NCBI RefSeq assembly: GCF_900109175.1
Contig: NZ_FNZE01000005.1
Coordinates: forward strand, 1 to 64,000
From: Pseudomonas linyingensis
GTDB taxonomy: Bacteria > Pseudomonadota > Gammaproteobacteria > Pseudomonadales > Pseudomonadaceae
Length of the DNA stretch: 64,000 nt
Reading direction: 5' to 3'
Under the pieces are notes generated by a model that had not been told where the DNA came from, did no database searches, and worked only from the letters and a program-made list of their open reading frames with translations. Each line of letters begins with the position of its first letter. The stretch's first letter is position 1. Shown here one piece after another: positions 32,649-41,765 of the stretch. Position numbers and translations under genes: made by a program.

Positions 32649-34139
32649 ATGGTCGACAATCTTCTCAGCCGTCTGGGCGTTAGCGCCCAGGCCGCCAGCC
32701 AAGGCGCCCACGTCATCCACAGCCCCATCGACGGCAGCCGCATCGGCGCCGTGGCGCTGGAGCCGGCCAGCAGCGTCCCGGCCCGGATTGCCGCCGCCCA
32801 GCAGGCCTTCGAGGCCTGGCGCAGCGTACCGGCCCCGCGCCGCGGCGAACTGGTGCGCCTGTTCGGCGAAGTCCTGCGCGCCCACAAGGCCGACCTGGCC
32901 GAGCTGGTGTCCTGGGAGGCCGGCAAGATCACCCAGGAAGGCCTGGGCGAAGTGCAGGAAATGATCGACATCTGCGACTTCGCCGTCGGCCTGTCGCGCC
33001 AGCTGTACGGTCTGACCATCGCCTCCGAGCGCCCCGGCCACCACATGCGTGAGAGCTGGCACCCGCTGGGCGTGGTCGGTGTGATCAGCGCCTTCAACTT
33101 CCCGGTCGCCGTGTGGGCGTGGAACGCCACCCTGGCACTGGTCTGTGGCAACGCCGTGGTGTGGAAGCCGTCGGAGAAGACCCCGCTGACCGCCCTCGCC
33201 TGCCAGGCGCTGTTCGACAAGGCGCTCAAGGCCTTCGGCGACGCACCGGCCGGCCTCAGCCAGCTGATCGTCGGCGACCGCGATGCCGGCGAAGCCCTGG
33301 TCGAAGATCCGCGCGTGGTGCTGGTCAGCGCCACCGGCAGCACTCGCATGGGCCGCGAAGTCGCCCCGCGCGTCGCCGCCCGCTTCGGCCGCTGCATCCT
33401 TGAACTGGGCGGCAACAACGCAATGATCCTGACGCCGAGCGCCGACCTGGACATGGCCGTGCGCGCCATCCTGTTCAGCGCCGTCGGCACCGCCGGCCAG
33501 CGCTGCACCACCCTGCGCCGCCTGATCGCTCACGAGTCGGTCAAGGACGAGATCGTCAGCCGCCTCAAGGCCGCCTACGCCAAGGTGCGCGTCGGCCACC
33601 CGCTGCAGGGCAACCTGGTCGGCCCGCTGATCGACAAGCAGGCCTTCGAGTCCATGCAGAACGCCCTGGTAAAAGCCCGTGACGAGGGCGGCCAGGTGTT
33701 CGGCGGCGAGCGTCAGCTGGCCGACAGTTATCCGGACGCCTTCTACGTCACCCCGGCGCTGGTGGAGATGCCGGCACAGAGCGAGGTGGTGCGCCACGAG
33801 ACCTTCGCGCCGATCCTCTACGTGCTGGGCTACCGCGACTTCGACGAGGCGCTGCGCCTCAACAACGAAGTGCCGCAGGGCCTGTCCTCGTGCATCTTCA
33901 CCCTCGATGTGCGTGAGGCTGAGGCCTTCCAGAGCGCGGCCGGCAGCGACTGCGGCATCGCCAACGTCAACATCGGCCCGAGCGGCGCGGAGATCGGCGG
34001 CGCCTTCGGTGGCGAGAAGGAAACCGGCGGCGGCCGTGAATCCGGCTCGGACTCCTGGAAGGCCTACATGCGCCGGCAGACCAACACCGTCAACTACTCG
34101 CGCGAACTGCCGCTGGCTCAGGGCATCGTGTTCGACTGA
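32649..34139 (+). CDS. amaB: L-piperideine-6-carboxylate / aminoadipate semialdehyde dehydrogenase
   Basis: A 496-aa aldehyde dehydrogenase oxidising the semialdehyde form of piperideine-6-carboxylate to 2-aminoadipate with NAD+. The catalytic Cys is in GTAGQRCTTLRRL and the general base Glu in LELGGNNAMI. The ALDH7 family is indicated by GVVGVISAFNFPVAVWAWN and by ETGGGRESGSDSWK near the C-terminus. Start ATG at 32649 is supported by AGGAG; an upstream frame to 32589 lacks one. amaA, the pipecolate oxidase gene usually next to amaB in P. putida, is not seen in the window. Confidence 0.92.
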   Translation: MVDNLLSRLGVSAQAASQGAHVIHSPIDGSRIGAVALEPASSVPARIAAAQQAFEAWRSVPAPRRGELVRLFGEVLRAHKADLAELVSWEAGKITQEGLGEVQEMIDICDFAVGLSRQLYGLTIASERPGHHMRESWHPLGVVGVISAFNFPVAVWAWNATLALVCGNAVVWKPSEKTPLTALACQALFDKALKAFGDAPAGLSQLIVGDRDAGEALVEDPRVVLVSATGSTRMGREVAPRVAARFGRCILELGGNNAMILTPSADLDMAVRAILFSAVGTAGQRCTTLRRLIAHESVKDEIVSRLKAAYAKVRVGHPLQGNLVGPLIDKQAFESMQNALVKARDEGGQVFGGERQLADSYPDAFYVTPALVEMPAQSEVVRHETFAPILYVLGYRDFDEALRLNNEVPQGLSSCIFTLDVREAEAFQSAAGSDCGIANVNIGPSGAEIGGAFGGEKETGGGRESGSDSWKAYMRRQTNTVNYSRELPLAQGIVFD

Positions 34140-34153
34140 CCGGGCAACACCGA

Positions 34154-34191
34154 CCGCGCCGCGCCATGCCTCCCCACATGGCGCGGCGCGG
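34154..34191 (+). terminator. Terminator after amaB
   Basis: A perfect 15-bp stem (CCGCGCCGCGCCATG / CATGGCGCGGCGCGG) with an 8-base loop, followed by CCGTTTC. It lies 15 bases after the amaB stop. The U-tract is weak, but the stem is very strong. Confidence 0.75.
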
Positions 34192-34266
34192 CCGTTTCTC
34201 CGCTCCACCCTTCCCTCTGGAGCGCCTGAAAAAGACGCTCAACGTTGCTCCCGCGCAGGTGGATGC

Positions 34267-35253
34267 CTAGGAGCATGGCCTGCTCCGGCCGCGTCCATCG
34301 ACGATCCCCGGAGTGCAATCGAGCGCTTTCCCGGCGGCCCGCCCCGGAGCAGTCTCTGCAGCGCCACGCGCACTGCTGAGCAGCGTCCCCCCCAGCACCG
34401 CCACCACGCCGATGAAATGCCAGTACGTCAGCGGCTCATCGAGCAGCCACGCGGCGAAGCCCACCCCGAATACCGGGATCCACGCCAGATAGACGGCCGC
34501 CTGGCCAATGCCCAGCGCAGCGATACTGCGCCCCCACACCACGGCCCCCATGGCCGTGGCCAGCACGCCGGAAAACAGACAAAACCCCCAGCCCAAGCCA
34601 CTCAGCGCCACTAGCGCGGGGAGTGCCTCGTCCACCGTGACGCCGGCATGAGCCGTCAGCAGCAAGGCTCCCAGCACATGCAGAAAACCACCAATGGCCA
34701 ATGGGCTGCTGTTGCGCGCCAGGCGCTGCACTATCACCCCGCCACAGGCGAAGGAGGATATGGAAGCCAGAATCAGGAGGTCGCCGGCGGCGACACCAGA
34801 CCAGCCAGCCCCCGGCCGATTGAGAATCACCAAGGCAACGCCTCCAAATGCCAGCAAAACCCCAGCCATGTAGGGCACTGTGAGGCGCTTGCGAAATATC
34901 AGGGCCTCCAGCAGCCCGGAAATCATCGGGGAAAGCGCCATGATCAAGGCACCATTGGTAGCTGTGGTGCGCTCCATCCCCGCGGCAAAAAGCACCTGAT
35001 TGGCATAGACCATCAGAAAGGCGCAGAGCAATCCCAGCAACAGGGTGCGTCCCCGCCAGCGAGGAAAACGGCCTCTGCAGCAGTACAGCAAGACCACCAG
35101 CGCTACTGCCGCCAGGACCATGCGCACACTGGCCACCAGCATGACATCGAGCATGCCGGTCAACTGCTTGACCACCGAGATGTTCAGCCCCCAGACCACC
35201 ATGAGTGCCATCAGGGCCAAATGGACCCTCAAGCTGCTCCCTGTACCGTGCAT
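34267..35253 (-). CDS. EamA/DMT family transporter
   Basis: A 328-aa protein with ten hydrophobic helices in two EamA halves, for example LALMALMVVWGLNISVVKQL and YMAGVLLAFGGVALVIL. DMT exporters move metabolites or amino acids out of the cell. The start at the ATG at 35253 has GAGGG upstream; the frame is open to 35337. The substrate is unknown. It separates the lysine cluster from the catabolic cluster. Confidence 0.85.
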   Translation of the reverse strand: MHGTGSSLRVHLALMALMVVWGLNISVVKQLTGMLDVMLVASVRMVLAAVALVVLLYCCRGRFPRWRGRTLLLGLLCAFLMVYANQVLFAAGMERTTATNGALIMALSPMISGLLEALIFRKRLTVPYMAGVLLAFGGVALVILNRPGAGWSGVAAGDLLILASISSFACGGVIVQRLARNSSPLAIGGFLHVLGALLLTAHAGVTVDEALPALVALSGLGWGFCLFSGVLATAMGAVVWGRSIAALGIGQAAVYLAWIPVFGVGFAAWLLDEPLTYWHFIGVVAVLGGTLLSSARGAAETAPGRAAGKALDCTPGIVDGRGRSRPCS

Positions 35254-35314
35254 ATATCTGACCCTCGACCTGAATAGCCGAGCTTCTGCCACGAGCAATG
35301 CAAAAGCCATAGGC

Positions 35315-35346
35315 AAAAAAAAGGGTAGCCCCGACAAGTGCTACCC
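35315..35346 (-). terminator. Rho-independent terminator of the OprD-type porin gene
   Basis: On the minus strand GGGTAGC-CACTTGTCGG-GGCTACCC-like arms (GGGTAGC 35323-35329, GCTACCC 35340-35346) are followed by eight Ts. It lies about 80 bases beyond the porin stop. Confidence 0.85.
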
Positions 35347-35425
35347 CTGCTCTCCAAATGAGTTACCTCTCGCTGCCAGGCGGAAGAGCCAAGTTGCCGT
35401 GTTTCAGTCGTCCCCGTTAGATGAC

Positions 35426-36790
35426 TTAGAACACGTTAAGCGGATACTCGGCGATGACGCGAACTTCATCGATATCGGTATAGCGATAGCCGGTAGTGCT
35501 GCGGTGGGTGGCATGGCGCACGCGCATGGACAGATTCTTCGCCGGGCCACTCTGGATGACGTACTTGACCTCCAGGTCGCGCTCCCAGTGCTTGTTGTCC
35601 TTGCTGGTGTCGTACACATGCCGCGCTGTGTAGCGAGCGTTGTTGCTGTCGGCGTTGTCCATGTCGTCGCCGCGGATATAGCGCGCCATGAAGCTCAGCC
35701 CCGGCACGCCATAGGCGACCATGTCCAGGTCATAACGCAGCTGCCAGGACTTCTCGTTGGCTTCGGTGAAGGTGGCGAATTGCGCGGCGTTGCCGATGGC
35801 GACGTTGCCACCCATGCTGCCGAAACCGACCCAGTCCAGCGGTTCGTCGCCATGCAGGCTCTGGTAGCCCACGGTGAAGGTATGTCCACCCAGGATATAG
35901 CTGGTGAGCAATGACCAGGAGGTGTTGTCGATCTCGCCGCCCAGGCTCTGCCCATGATCCTGCGTGTGATAGCCGGTGAGGTTGAAGCTCAGCGCCTGCC
36001 CGGTGGCCAGCGGCAGACGGTACTTGGCATTGCCGTAGTACTGGCGCCAGACGTCTTCCAGCTCGGAGCCGTACAGACTAGCACTCAAGTCGTTGCTGAA
36101 CTTGTAGTTGGCCCCCAGGTAGTCGACCTTCTTCGAGGTGATGCCGACGGCGTAGTCGGTGGTCAGTTCGCCGTCGCTGTTGGTGGAGTCGACACCATTG
36201 ACCGAGGTGAAGCGGCCGTAGTCGAGATTGAGGTCGGCGATCTCGTTGACACTCAGGGTCCAGCCGGTCGCGGTGGCCGGAAGCAGGCGCACGGTACTCA
36301 CGGCAAAGACCGGGGCGGCGGGCATCTGGGCGCCGTACTTCAGTACGCTCTTGGAGACCCGCGCTTTCACCGAGCCGCCCAGCTCGGAATAGGCATCCTC
36401 GGGGTGACCCTCGGTATCCACGGCCAGCAGGTTGGTACCGGTGCGGCCACCACCGCTGTCCAGTTTAAGCCCCAGAAAGGCATGCGCATCCAGGCCGAAG
36501 CCAATGGTGCCTTGGGTGAAGCCGGAGGTGTATTGCGCCATCACGCCATGCGCCCACTCCTCGCGGTAACCGTTGCGCTCGGCAATCGGCTTGAAGCGGT
36601 TGCGGCCCGCCGAGTTGAAGGTGCCGTTACGCAGATCGCGGTGAAAGTAGAAGTTCCGATTGAGCACATCCAGACGACCGTCTTCGATGAAGCCCTTGGC
36701 GTCAGCCTGATTGGCCTGAGCGGTGCCGGAAGCAATGGCAATGGCGCTCAGCAGGGGAAGCGCCGCGAGATTGAGCGGAAATTTTTTCAT
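35426..36790 (-). CDS. OprD family outer membrane porin
   Basis: A 454-aa outer-membrane channel. The signal peptide is KKFPLNLAALPLLSAIAIASGTAQA, cut before NQADAKGF. IEDGRLDVLNRNFYFHRD is the N-terminal hallmark of OprD/OpdK porins, and the chain ends in Phe. Such porins admit basic amino acids or small aromatic/aliphatic carboxylates. It is adjacent to an MFS importer and a TRAP system, suggesting an organic acid substrate. It has a CCAACAACAAGAAAGG leader and a strong terminator, so it is likely monocistronic. Confidence 0.9.
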   Translation of the reverse strand: MKKFPLNLAALPLLSAIAIASGTAQANQADAKGFIEDGRLDVLNRNFYFHRDLRNGTFNSAGRNRFKPIAERNGYREEWAHGVMAQYTSGFTQGTIGFGLDAHAFLGLKLDSGGGRTGTNLLAVDTEGHPEDAYSELGGSVKARVSKSVLKYGAQMPAAPVFAVSTVRLLPATATGWTLSVNEIADLNLDYGRFTSVNGVDSTNSDGELTTDYAVGITSKKVDYLGANYKFSNDLSASLYGSELEDVWRQYYGNAKYRLPLATGQALSFNLTGYHTQDHGQSLGGEIDNTSWSLLTSYILGGHTFTVGYQSLHGDEPLDWVGFGSMGGNVAIGNAAQFATFTEANEKSWQLRYDLDMVAYGVPGLSFMARYIRGDDMDNADSNNARYTARHVYDTSKDNKHWERDLEVKYVIQSGPAKNLSMRVRHATHRSTTGYRYTDIDEVRVIAEYPLNVF

Positions 36791-36796
36791 GGTGTC

Positions 36797-36812
36797 CCTT
36801 TCTTGTTGTTGG
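36797..36812 (-). promoter_or_regulatory. Candidate Hfq/Crc A-rich motif before the OprD-type gene
   Basis: The minus strand reads CCAACAACAAGAAAGG, running into the GGGA ribosome site seven bases before ATG. Inferred. Confidence 0.55.
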
Positions 36813-36999
36813 AGCCGGGTCAGGTGACGTGATCGGACGCATGTCGCCGTTCCACCTGCCCTACGCGGGAAAAGCATCGGCAGAGCCTCGCCGCAGACGC
36901 CATTCAAATTATCCATAAACAAATTTATTTGCCAATACAAAATTTAAAAACTTCTCACCGACAAGAAAGCGAATAGAAATTCATCGAAAAAAGACAAAA

Positions 37000-37033
37000 A
37001 CAGGCCATCCCCATTGAAAGGGAGATAGCCTGT
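37000..37033 (-). terminator. Terminator of the MFS importer gene
   Basis: Imperfect stem ACAGGC.ATC / GAT.GCCTGT on the minus strand with a long loop, followed by TTTTTG. It lies about 55 bases past the MFS stop. Confidence 0.6.
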
Positions 37034-37088
37034 CGAGCCAATGGAATGGGCTAGCTAGAAGCGGAATAGACCAACTGCGGACCGATGC

Positions 37089-38444
37089 TCAGTCCTCGCG
37101 GGCCCCCACATGGACGGCGCTCTGCGGGACCAGGAAGATCATCACCAGAGCGGACAACAACATCACGCCACCGATGGTGATCAGTCCAGCACTGCTGCTT
37201 CCGGTAAGGTCGCGGGTGTAGCCGATCAGCCAGGGCGCGGCGAAGCCGCTGAGGGTGGCCAGCGAGCTGACCATGGCGATGCCGGCAGGCGCCGCCTTGC
37301 CCTTCAGGTAGGTCGCCGGCAGCGACCACGCCACGGTGACGCCGCCGCTGAAGCCGAACCCGGCCAACCCCAGCAGCAATAGCGAGGTCAGCAGCGAACC
37401 CTGCCACTGGCTGGCCACCGTCAGCATCACGGCCGCAAACAGCATGCTCAGGGCATAGTGCCAGCGGCGCTCGCGGCGCAGGTCGGAGCTGCGTCCCACC
37501 AGCAGCATGCCCATGGCGGCCATGGAGAAGGGAATCACCGCGTACAAGGCGATCTGCGACACGTCCTTGATGCCCATCTGCTGGATCATGGTCGGCAGCC
37601 AGAAATTGAAGGCATAGGAACCGCAGTAGGCGCTGAAGGCCAACAGAGCCAGCAGGTAGACACGCGGATCGATCAGGGCGGAGAGAATGGCATCACGCCC
37701 GTGCCCATCGTCGTGCCCGTGGGACTCGCGGTCCTTGCGCATGATCTGCTCGTGCAGCTGCTGCTCCCCGGCCGAGAGCCAGCTGGCACCTTCGGGCTTG
37801 TCGCTCAGACAGAGGAAGCAGACCACGCCCACCAAGATGATCGGCAGCGCCTCGAGCAGGAACATCCACTGCCAGCCGGCCCAACCATTGATCCCGCCCA
37901 TGTTCTGCATGATCAGCCCTGAAACGGGGCCGCCCAGGATCGGGGCGGTCAGGGTAGCCAGCAGCAGGATCGAGGTGACGCGACCACGCAGGTAGCTGGG
38001 GAACCAGTAGCTCAGGTAGAGGATGACGCCGGGGAAGAAGCCGGCCTCGAACACGCCGAGCAGGAAGCGCAGCACATACAGCTGGCTGGCGGTGGTGACG
38101 AACATGGTCATCGCCGAGGTGATGCCCCACAGCACCATGATGCGCGTCAGCGTCTTACGTGCACCGATCTTGTCCAGCAGCAGGTTGCTGGGAATCTCGA
38201 ACAGGGCGTAGCCCAGGAAGAAGATGCCGGCGGCCAGTCCGTACTGGGTTTCGGTGATGCCCAGCAGCGGCTGCATTTGCAGCTTGGCGTAGCCGATGTT
38301 GACCCGGTCGAGGAAGGAGAAGAAGTAGGCCACGAAAAGGATGGGCAGCAGGCGCCAGAGCACCTTGCGGAACAGCTCTTGCGCAGCGTCAGGGCTGACA
38401 GCCAGGCCTCCGCCAACCGGGTAGCTCAGGGTTTGAGTCTTCAT
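37089..38444 (-). CDS. MFS importer, anion:cation symporter (ACS) family
   Basis: A 451-aa inner-membrane protein with 12 helices. FSFLDRVNIGYAKLQM in the first loop and IGARKTLTRIMVLWG after helix 2 are typical of ACS-family symporters for tartrate, phthalate and sugar acids. A histidine-rich loop (SHGHDDGHGRD) lies between the two halves. The leader has AACAAATACAAGAGAG and lacks a strong Shine-Dalgarno. It forms an uptake path with the OprD porin. Confidence 0.88.
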   Translation of the reverse strand: MKTQTLSYPVGGGLAVSPDAAQELFRKVLWRLLPILFVAYFFSFLDRVNIGYAKLQMQPLLGITETQYGLAAGIFFLGYALFEIPSNLLLDKIGARKTLTRIMVLWGITSAMTMFVTTASQLYVLRFLLGVFEAGFFPGVILYLSYWFPSYLRGRVTSILLLATLTAPILGGPVSGLIMQNMGGINGWAGWQWMFLLEALPIILVGVVCFLCLSDKPEGASWLSAGEQQLHEQIMRKDRESHGHDDGHGRDAILSALIDPRVYLLALLAFSAYCGSYAFNFWLPTMIQQMGIKDVSQIALYAVIPFSMAAMGMLLVGRSSDLRRERRWHYALSMLFAAVMLTVASQWQGSLLTSLLLLGLAGFGFSGGVTVAWSLPATYLKGKAAPAGIAMVSSLATLSGFAAPWLIGYTRDLTGSSSAGLITIGGVMLLSALVMIFLVPQSAVHVGARED

Positions 38445-38538
38445 TGTTGTCTCTCTTGTATTTGTTTAGTGCCGCACCCATGGCAAGGGGGGGATTTCAA
38501 ATATTCGTACTCATCCCTGATGCTGCTCAACGCGGCGC

Positions 38539-39231
38539 TCAGGCCGGCTTCAGTACATGCTCCCTGGCAAAGAACCTGTGGGTCCCGCCGCCGATGAAAT
38601 GCCCGATGTCGTGCAGGATTTCTTCCTGTCCACGGGGCGAGTCGAAATAGCGTTCCAGCAGGGCCTCCTCGCTGGGGAAATGCAGCTCCGACAAGCCGCG
38701 AATGGCGGGCGCGTCCTCCGAGAGAACCTCGTCGACCCAGTGCCGCACGTAGCGCGCCAGACCGACATGCACCTTCACCGCCAGATGCTGGTGACGTTCC
38801 CAGCTGCGCTGGACCGCGCTATCGGGCATGTCCTCGTGGAAGAACAACCCGCGCAGCAGCTTGTAGCCCGGTGTGGGCTTGCCCACCAGCAAGTCGGGCT
38901 TGTGCAGGACCTCCGTCTCGGTGATGCGATAGCAGTGCAGCACCTCCACCCATTCCTGCAACTCGGCCTCGCCAACCGCGAGCAGCCGCTCGAAGTCGGC
39001 GCCGGACTCGCACCAGACCTGCAGGATCACCTCGTACTGCGGCCCGACCGTCACCTCCGCACCGCCATAGATGGCAAAGCCAGCAGGCGGGCAATCCGCA
39101 AGATTGACGATCAGCCGTTGTACCGGCACCGGCGCCATCTCCAGCAAACGAGGCGCAAGGGACTCGAGAAACCATTGGCGGAAGGCTCCGGTTCTTTCGG
39201 GGCGCGCTTTCAGGAAACACATGAACTGCAT
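38539..39231 (-). CDS. EthD-like dimeric alpha-beta barrel protein, two-domain
   Basis: A 230-aa protein of two tandem ferredoxin-like halves: residues 1-105 and about 118-228. The second has SWERHQHLAVKVHVGLARYV and HFPSEEALLERYFDSP, close to EthD domains that assist oxidative catabolism. The start is fixed by AGGAGG, which is correctly spaced (6 bases) only for the ATG at 39231, not for the one at 39237. Its reaction is unknown. It may handle an intermediate or act as a monooxygenase of the cluster. Confidence 0.65.
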   Translation of the reverse strand: MQFMCFLKARPERTGAFRQWFLESLAPRLLEMAPVPVQRLIVNLADCPPAGFAIYGGAEVTVGPQYEVILQVWCESGADFERLLAVGEAELQEWVEVLHCYRITETEVLHKPDLLVGKPTPGYKLLRGLFFHEDMPDSAVQRSWERHQHLAVKVHVGLARYVRHWVDEVLSEDAPAIRGLSELHFPSEEALLERYFDSPRGQEEILHDIGHFIGGGTHRFFAREHVLKPA

Positions 39232-39374
39232 GGACATCCTCCTGATCCGGACGGTGACAGCCTGGGACTGCTGAACAGGCACAAACCAAAATTACGCTTT
39301 TGCAAATAACTTTGTCAATATGCAATAGTAGACCAAGGAAGTCGACAATCACCGCACACCTGGAGAACGACACC

Positions 39375-40043
39375 ATGAGCAGTAACGCAGGCAGCGCATC
39401 CCCGGCTCAGCAGTCGGTGAGCTTTGACACCAGCGAGCTGGGCTGGGCCGATCAGTACAAACTGCTGTCCAGCACCATCATCCCCCGCCCCATCGCCCTG
39501 GTTTCCACCGATGGACCGCTGGGGCCTAACGCAGCCCCCTTCAGCGCCTTCAACTACATCAGCATCGATCCGCCGATGCTGATGTTCAGCGTCGGCCCCA
39601 ACCAGGGCGCCAAGAAGGGCCAGGAAAAGGACACGCTGGTCAACGTGCGGGCGACCGGCGAGTTCGTCGTCAACGTGGTCGACGAGGCGAATATCGAAAA
39701 GATGAACCTGTGCGTGCCGGAGTACGCGGCCGGCGTAAACGAGATCGAACTGGCCGGCTTCACCACGGCCCCCTCGGTGCGCATCCAGCCGCCGCGCATC
39801 GTCGATGTGCCGGTACAGTTCGAATGCAAGCTGGTGCAGATCCTCGAACTGGGCAACAGCCCCTACCACGTGGTGATCGGCGAGGTGGTACAGGTGCACT
39901 GCCGTGAGGACGTGATCGACGAGCGCAAGCATATCGACATGGCGCGCCTGAACCCGATCGGCCGGCTGATCGGCCCCGGCATGTACTCGCGCATCACCGA
40001 CAACTTCCAGCTACTGCCGCCCGCGCTGCCGGAACAGGCCTGA
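39375..40043 (+). CDS. Flavin reductase family protein (DIM6/NTAB type)
   Basis: A 222-aa FMN-binding split-barrel protein. Motifs are STIIPRPIALVSTDG, NAAPFSAFNYISIDPPMLMFSVG and DTLVNVRATGEFVVNVV. It could supply reduced flavin to a monooxygenase, or be a flavoprotein acting on the substrate itself. It is the only plus-strand gene in this half of the cluster, and it is divergent from the EthD-like gene across about 140 bases. GGAG lies nine bases before the ATG. Confidence 0.85.
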   Translation: MSSNAGSASPAQQSVSFDTSELGWADQYKLLSSTIIPRPIALVSTDGPLGPNAAPFSAFNYISIDPPMLMFSVGPNQGAKKGQEKDTLVNVRATGEFVVNVVDEANIEKMNLCVPEYAAGVNEIELAGFTTAPSVRIQPPRIVDVPVQFECKLVQILELGNSPYHVVIGEVVQVHCREDVIDERKHIDMARLNPIGRLIGPGMYSRITDNFQLLPPALPEQA

Positions 40044-40050
40044 AACGACA

Positions 40051-40079
40051 GCGGCCAGCTCCGCAAGGGAGCTGGCCGC
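40051..40079 (+). terminator. Terminator after the flavin reductase gene
   Basis: Perfect 12-bp stem GCGGCCAGCTCC / GGAGCTGGCCGC with a 5-base loop, followed by GCTTTAC. It is placed between convergent genes. Confidence 0.75.
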
Positions 40080-40109
40080 GCTTTACGTTCCGCTGTTGGG
40101 TGTGCCGCG

Positions 40110-40901
40110 TTACTGGCCGAAATGCCCCAGCCGCATGGACAACTCGCCAGCCCTGCGCCGCAGCTCTTGTGCCGTCTGGCCATCGAGTGCGAGGTCCATC
40201 GCCGGGGTTTCGTCGAACAACGTCAGCGCGAAGGCCATCTCGCCGCTGAGACCGAACACCGGCGCGCTCATCGCGCTCAGCCCAGGCATCGGCGCATCCT
40301 GGCGAACCTCCATGCCCTGGCTGCGGATCGTCGCCAGCCCGTCGATGAATCTCTTGCGCTCGGCCGCGCTCAGACTACGCCCGGCTGCCCGCACACCCTC
40401 CTGTGCCAGCGCTCCCTCGACGATGGCCTGCGGCATCCAGGCCGAAAAGACCCGGCCGATCGAGGAGTTCACCAAGGACATGACCGAGCCCAGGCGGATT
40501 TCCGAGTACAGGCTGTAGCGCGACTCCTCCATCCGCACCACCGTCGGCCCCAGGGCGCCCCAGACGCTGAGCGCCACGGCATGCCCGGTCGCACCGGCCA
40601 GCTCTCTGACCACCACCTCCGCCTCGTCCAGCGGGTTCAGATAGTGCAGACCGAGGATGCCCAGCTCCTGCGACAGCAGGCCCGGCTCGTAGAGCCCGGT
40701 CGCCTCATCCTTGTGTGCCAGTCCGGCGCGCACCAGGCTCACCAGGTAGGGGAAGGCCCGCGCCGAACTCATGCCCACCGCCGCAGCAAAGTCCTTCAGC
40801 GATACCGCCCCGCCAAAGCCGATCAACGCCTCCAGCAGCTCGGCGGCGACCTCCACCGACTGAATGCCACGCTGCTGCTTTTCTTCGTTCTGTTCGCTCA
40901 T
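40110..40901 (-). CDS. IclR family transcriptional regulator (paralogue A)
   Basis: A 263-aa regulator. The N-terminal winged helix is QSVEVAAELLEALIGFGGAVSLKDFAAAVGMSSARAFPYLVSLVRAGL, and a C-terminal GAF-like effector domain follows (PTVVRMEESRY; GLSAMSAPVFGLSGEMAFAL). It lies 15 bases after the next IclR gene, with which it shares RGIQSVEVA, so the two look like a tandem duplication. The effector is probably a substrate of the cluster. Confidence 0.9.
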   Translation of the reverse strand: MSEQNEEKQQRGIQSVEVAAELLEALIGFGGAVSLKDFAAAVGMSSARAFPYLVSLVRAGLAHKDEATGLYEPGLLSQELGILGLHYLNPLDEAEVVVRELAGATGHAVALSVWGALGPTVVRMEESRYSLYSEIRLGSVMSLVNSSIGRVFSAWMPQAIVEGALAQEGVRAAGRSLSAAERKRFIDGLATIRSQGMEVRQDAPMPGLSAMSAPVFGLSGEMAFALTLFDETPAMDLALDGQTAQELRRRAGELSMRLGHFGQ

Positions 40902-40916
40902 GCTCGCGCTCCCGAC

Positions 40917-41672
40917 TCAGGGTTGGGCCGACAGGCCGTCGGCTGCCAGACGTATCGCTTCGGTCACCTCGGCGATGCGCCCCTCATCGAAGCTGGTGGC
41001 TGACGAGAAGACGCTCAGCGCCAGCAGCAGGCGTCCCTCGGCATCGAATATCGGTGCGGAGAAGGCGGACACCGAAGGCGTCGGATAACCCAGCGCCATC
41101 GACAGGCGCTGGGCCCGGATCTCCGTCAGGTCCTGCTGGAACTGGCCGGAGCGGAAGGCATCCAGGCTGTCGCGGGTGAAGGTCTGGTTGGCGATCACCT
41201 CCTCGCACAGCGCCTGGGGCTGGAAGGCCGAAAACAGCCGACCGGTCGCGGTGCGCGTCAGCGACATGATGGTACCCAGACGAAAGCCGATATTGAGCAC
41301 CATGCCGTGCTCGATGTAGCGCACCACGGTCGGGCCGTGCCTGCTCCATACCGCGAGAAACACGTTCAGCCCCAGACGGCGACCCAGCTCGTCGGCGACC
41401 GGCATGGCTTCGCGCACCTTGGGCAGGTTGTGCAATGCGGCAACCCCGAGCCGGAAGGACAGAGGCCCCGGCTCGAACTCCTGGGTAAAGGGGTTACGCT
41501 TGAGGAGGCCGACTCGCGTCAGGCTGACCAGGTAGGTGAATACCTGCGCCGCAGGCGTATCCACCAGCTCTGCAATCTCCTTGAGTGTCAGCGGGCGTGC
41601 CTGAGCGACCACCGTCTGCAGGATCTGTCCCGCCACCTCGACACTCTGAATCCCTCTCTGCGTCGCCTTCAT
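40917..41672 (-). CDS. IclR family transcriptional regulator (paralogue B)
   Basis: A 251-aa IclR protein: wHTH with LTLKEIAELVDTPAAQVFTYLVSLTRVGLLKRN, effector domain with GLNVFLAVWSRHGPTVVRYIEHG and SAFSAPIFDAEGRLLLALSVF. The start is the ATG at 41672 with AAAGGGA upstream; a TTG at 41687 is less likely. It is first of the two-gene regulator pair. Heteromeric action with paralogue A is possible. Confidence 0.9.
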   Translation of the reverse strand: MKATQRGIQSVEVAGQILQTVVAQARPLTLKEIAELVDTPAAQVFTYLVSLTRVGLLKRNPFTQEFEPGPLSFRLGVAALHNLPKVREAMPVADELGRRLGLNVFLAVWSRHGPTVVRYIEHGMVLNIGFRLGTIMSLTRTATGRLFSAFQPQALCEEVIANQTFTRDSLDAFRSGQFQQDLTEIRAQRLSMALGYPTPSVSAFSAPIFDAEGRLLLALSVFSSATSFDEGRIAEVTEAIRLAADGLSAQP

Positions 41673-41765
41673 CGGTTCCCTTTCCAAAAAACAACACCGG
41701 CCGGGGCCGGTGTCGATGTTGTCTACACGCTGCCCCTGTCTGAAGCTTCAGCCAGGGTCGCGAGG

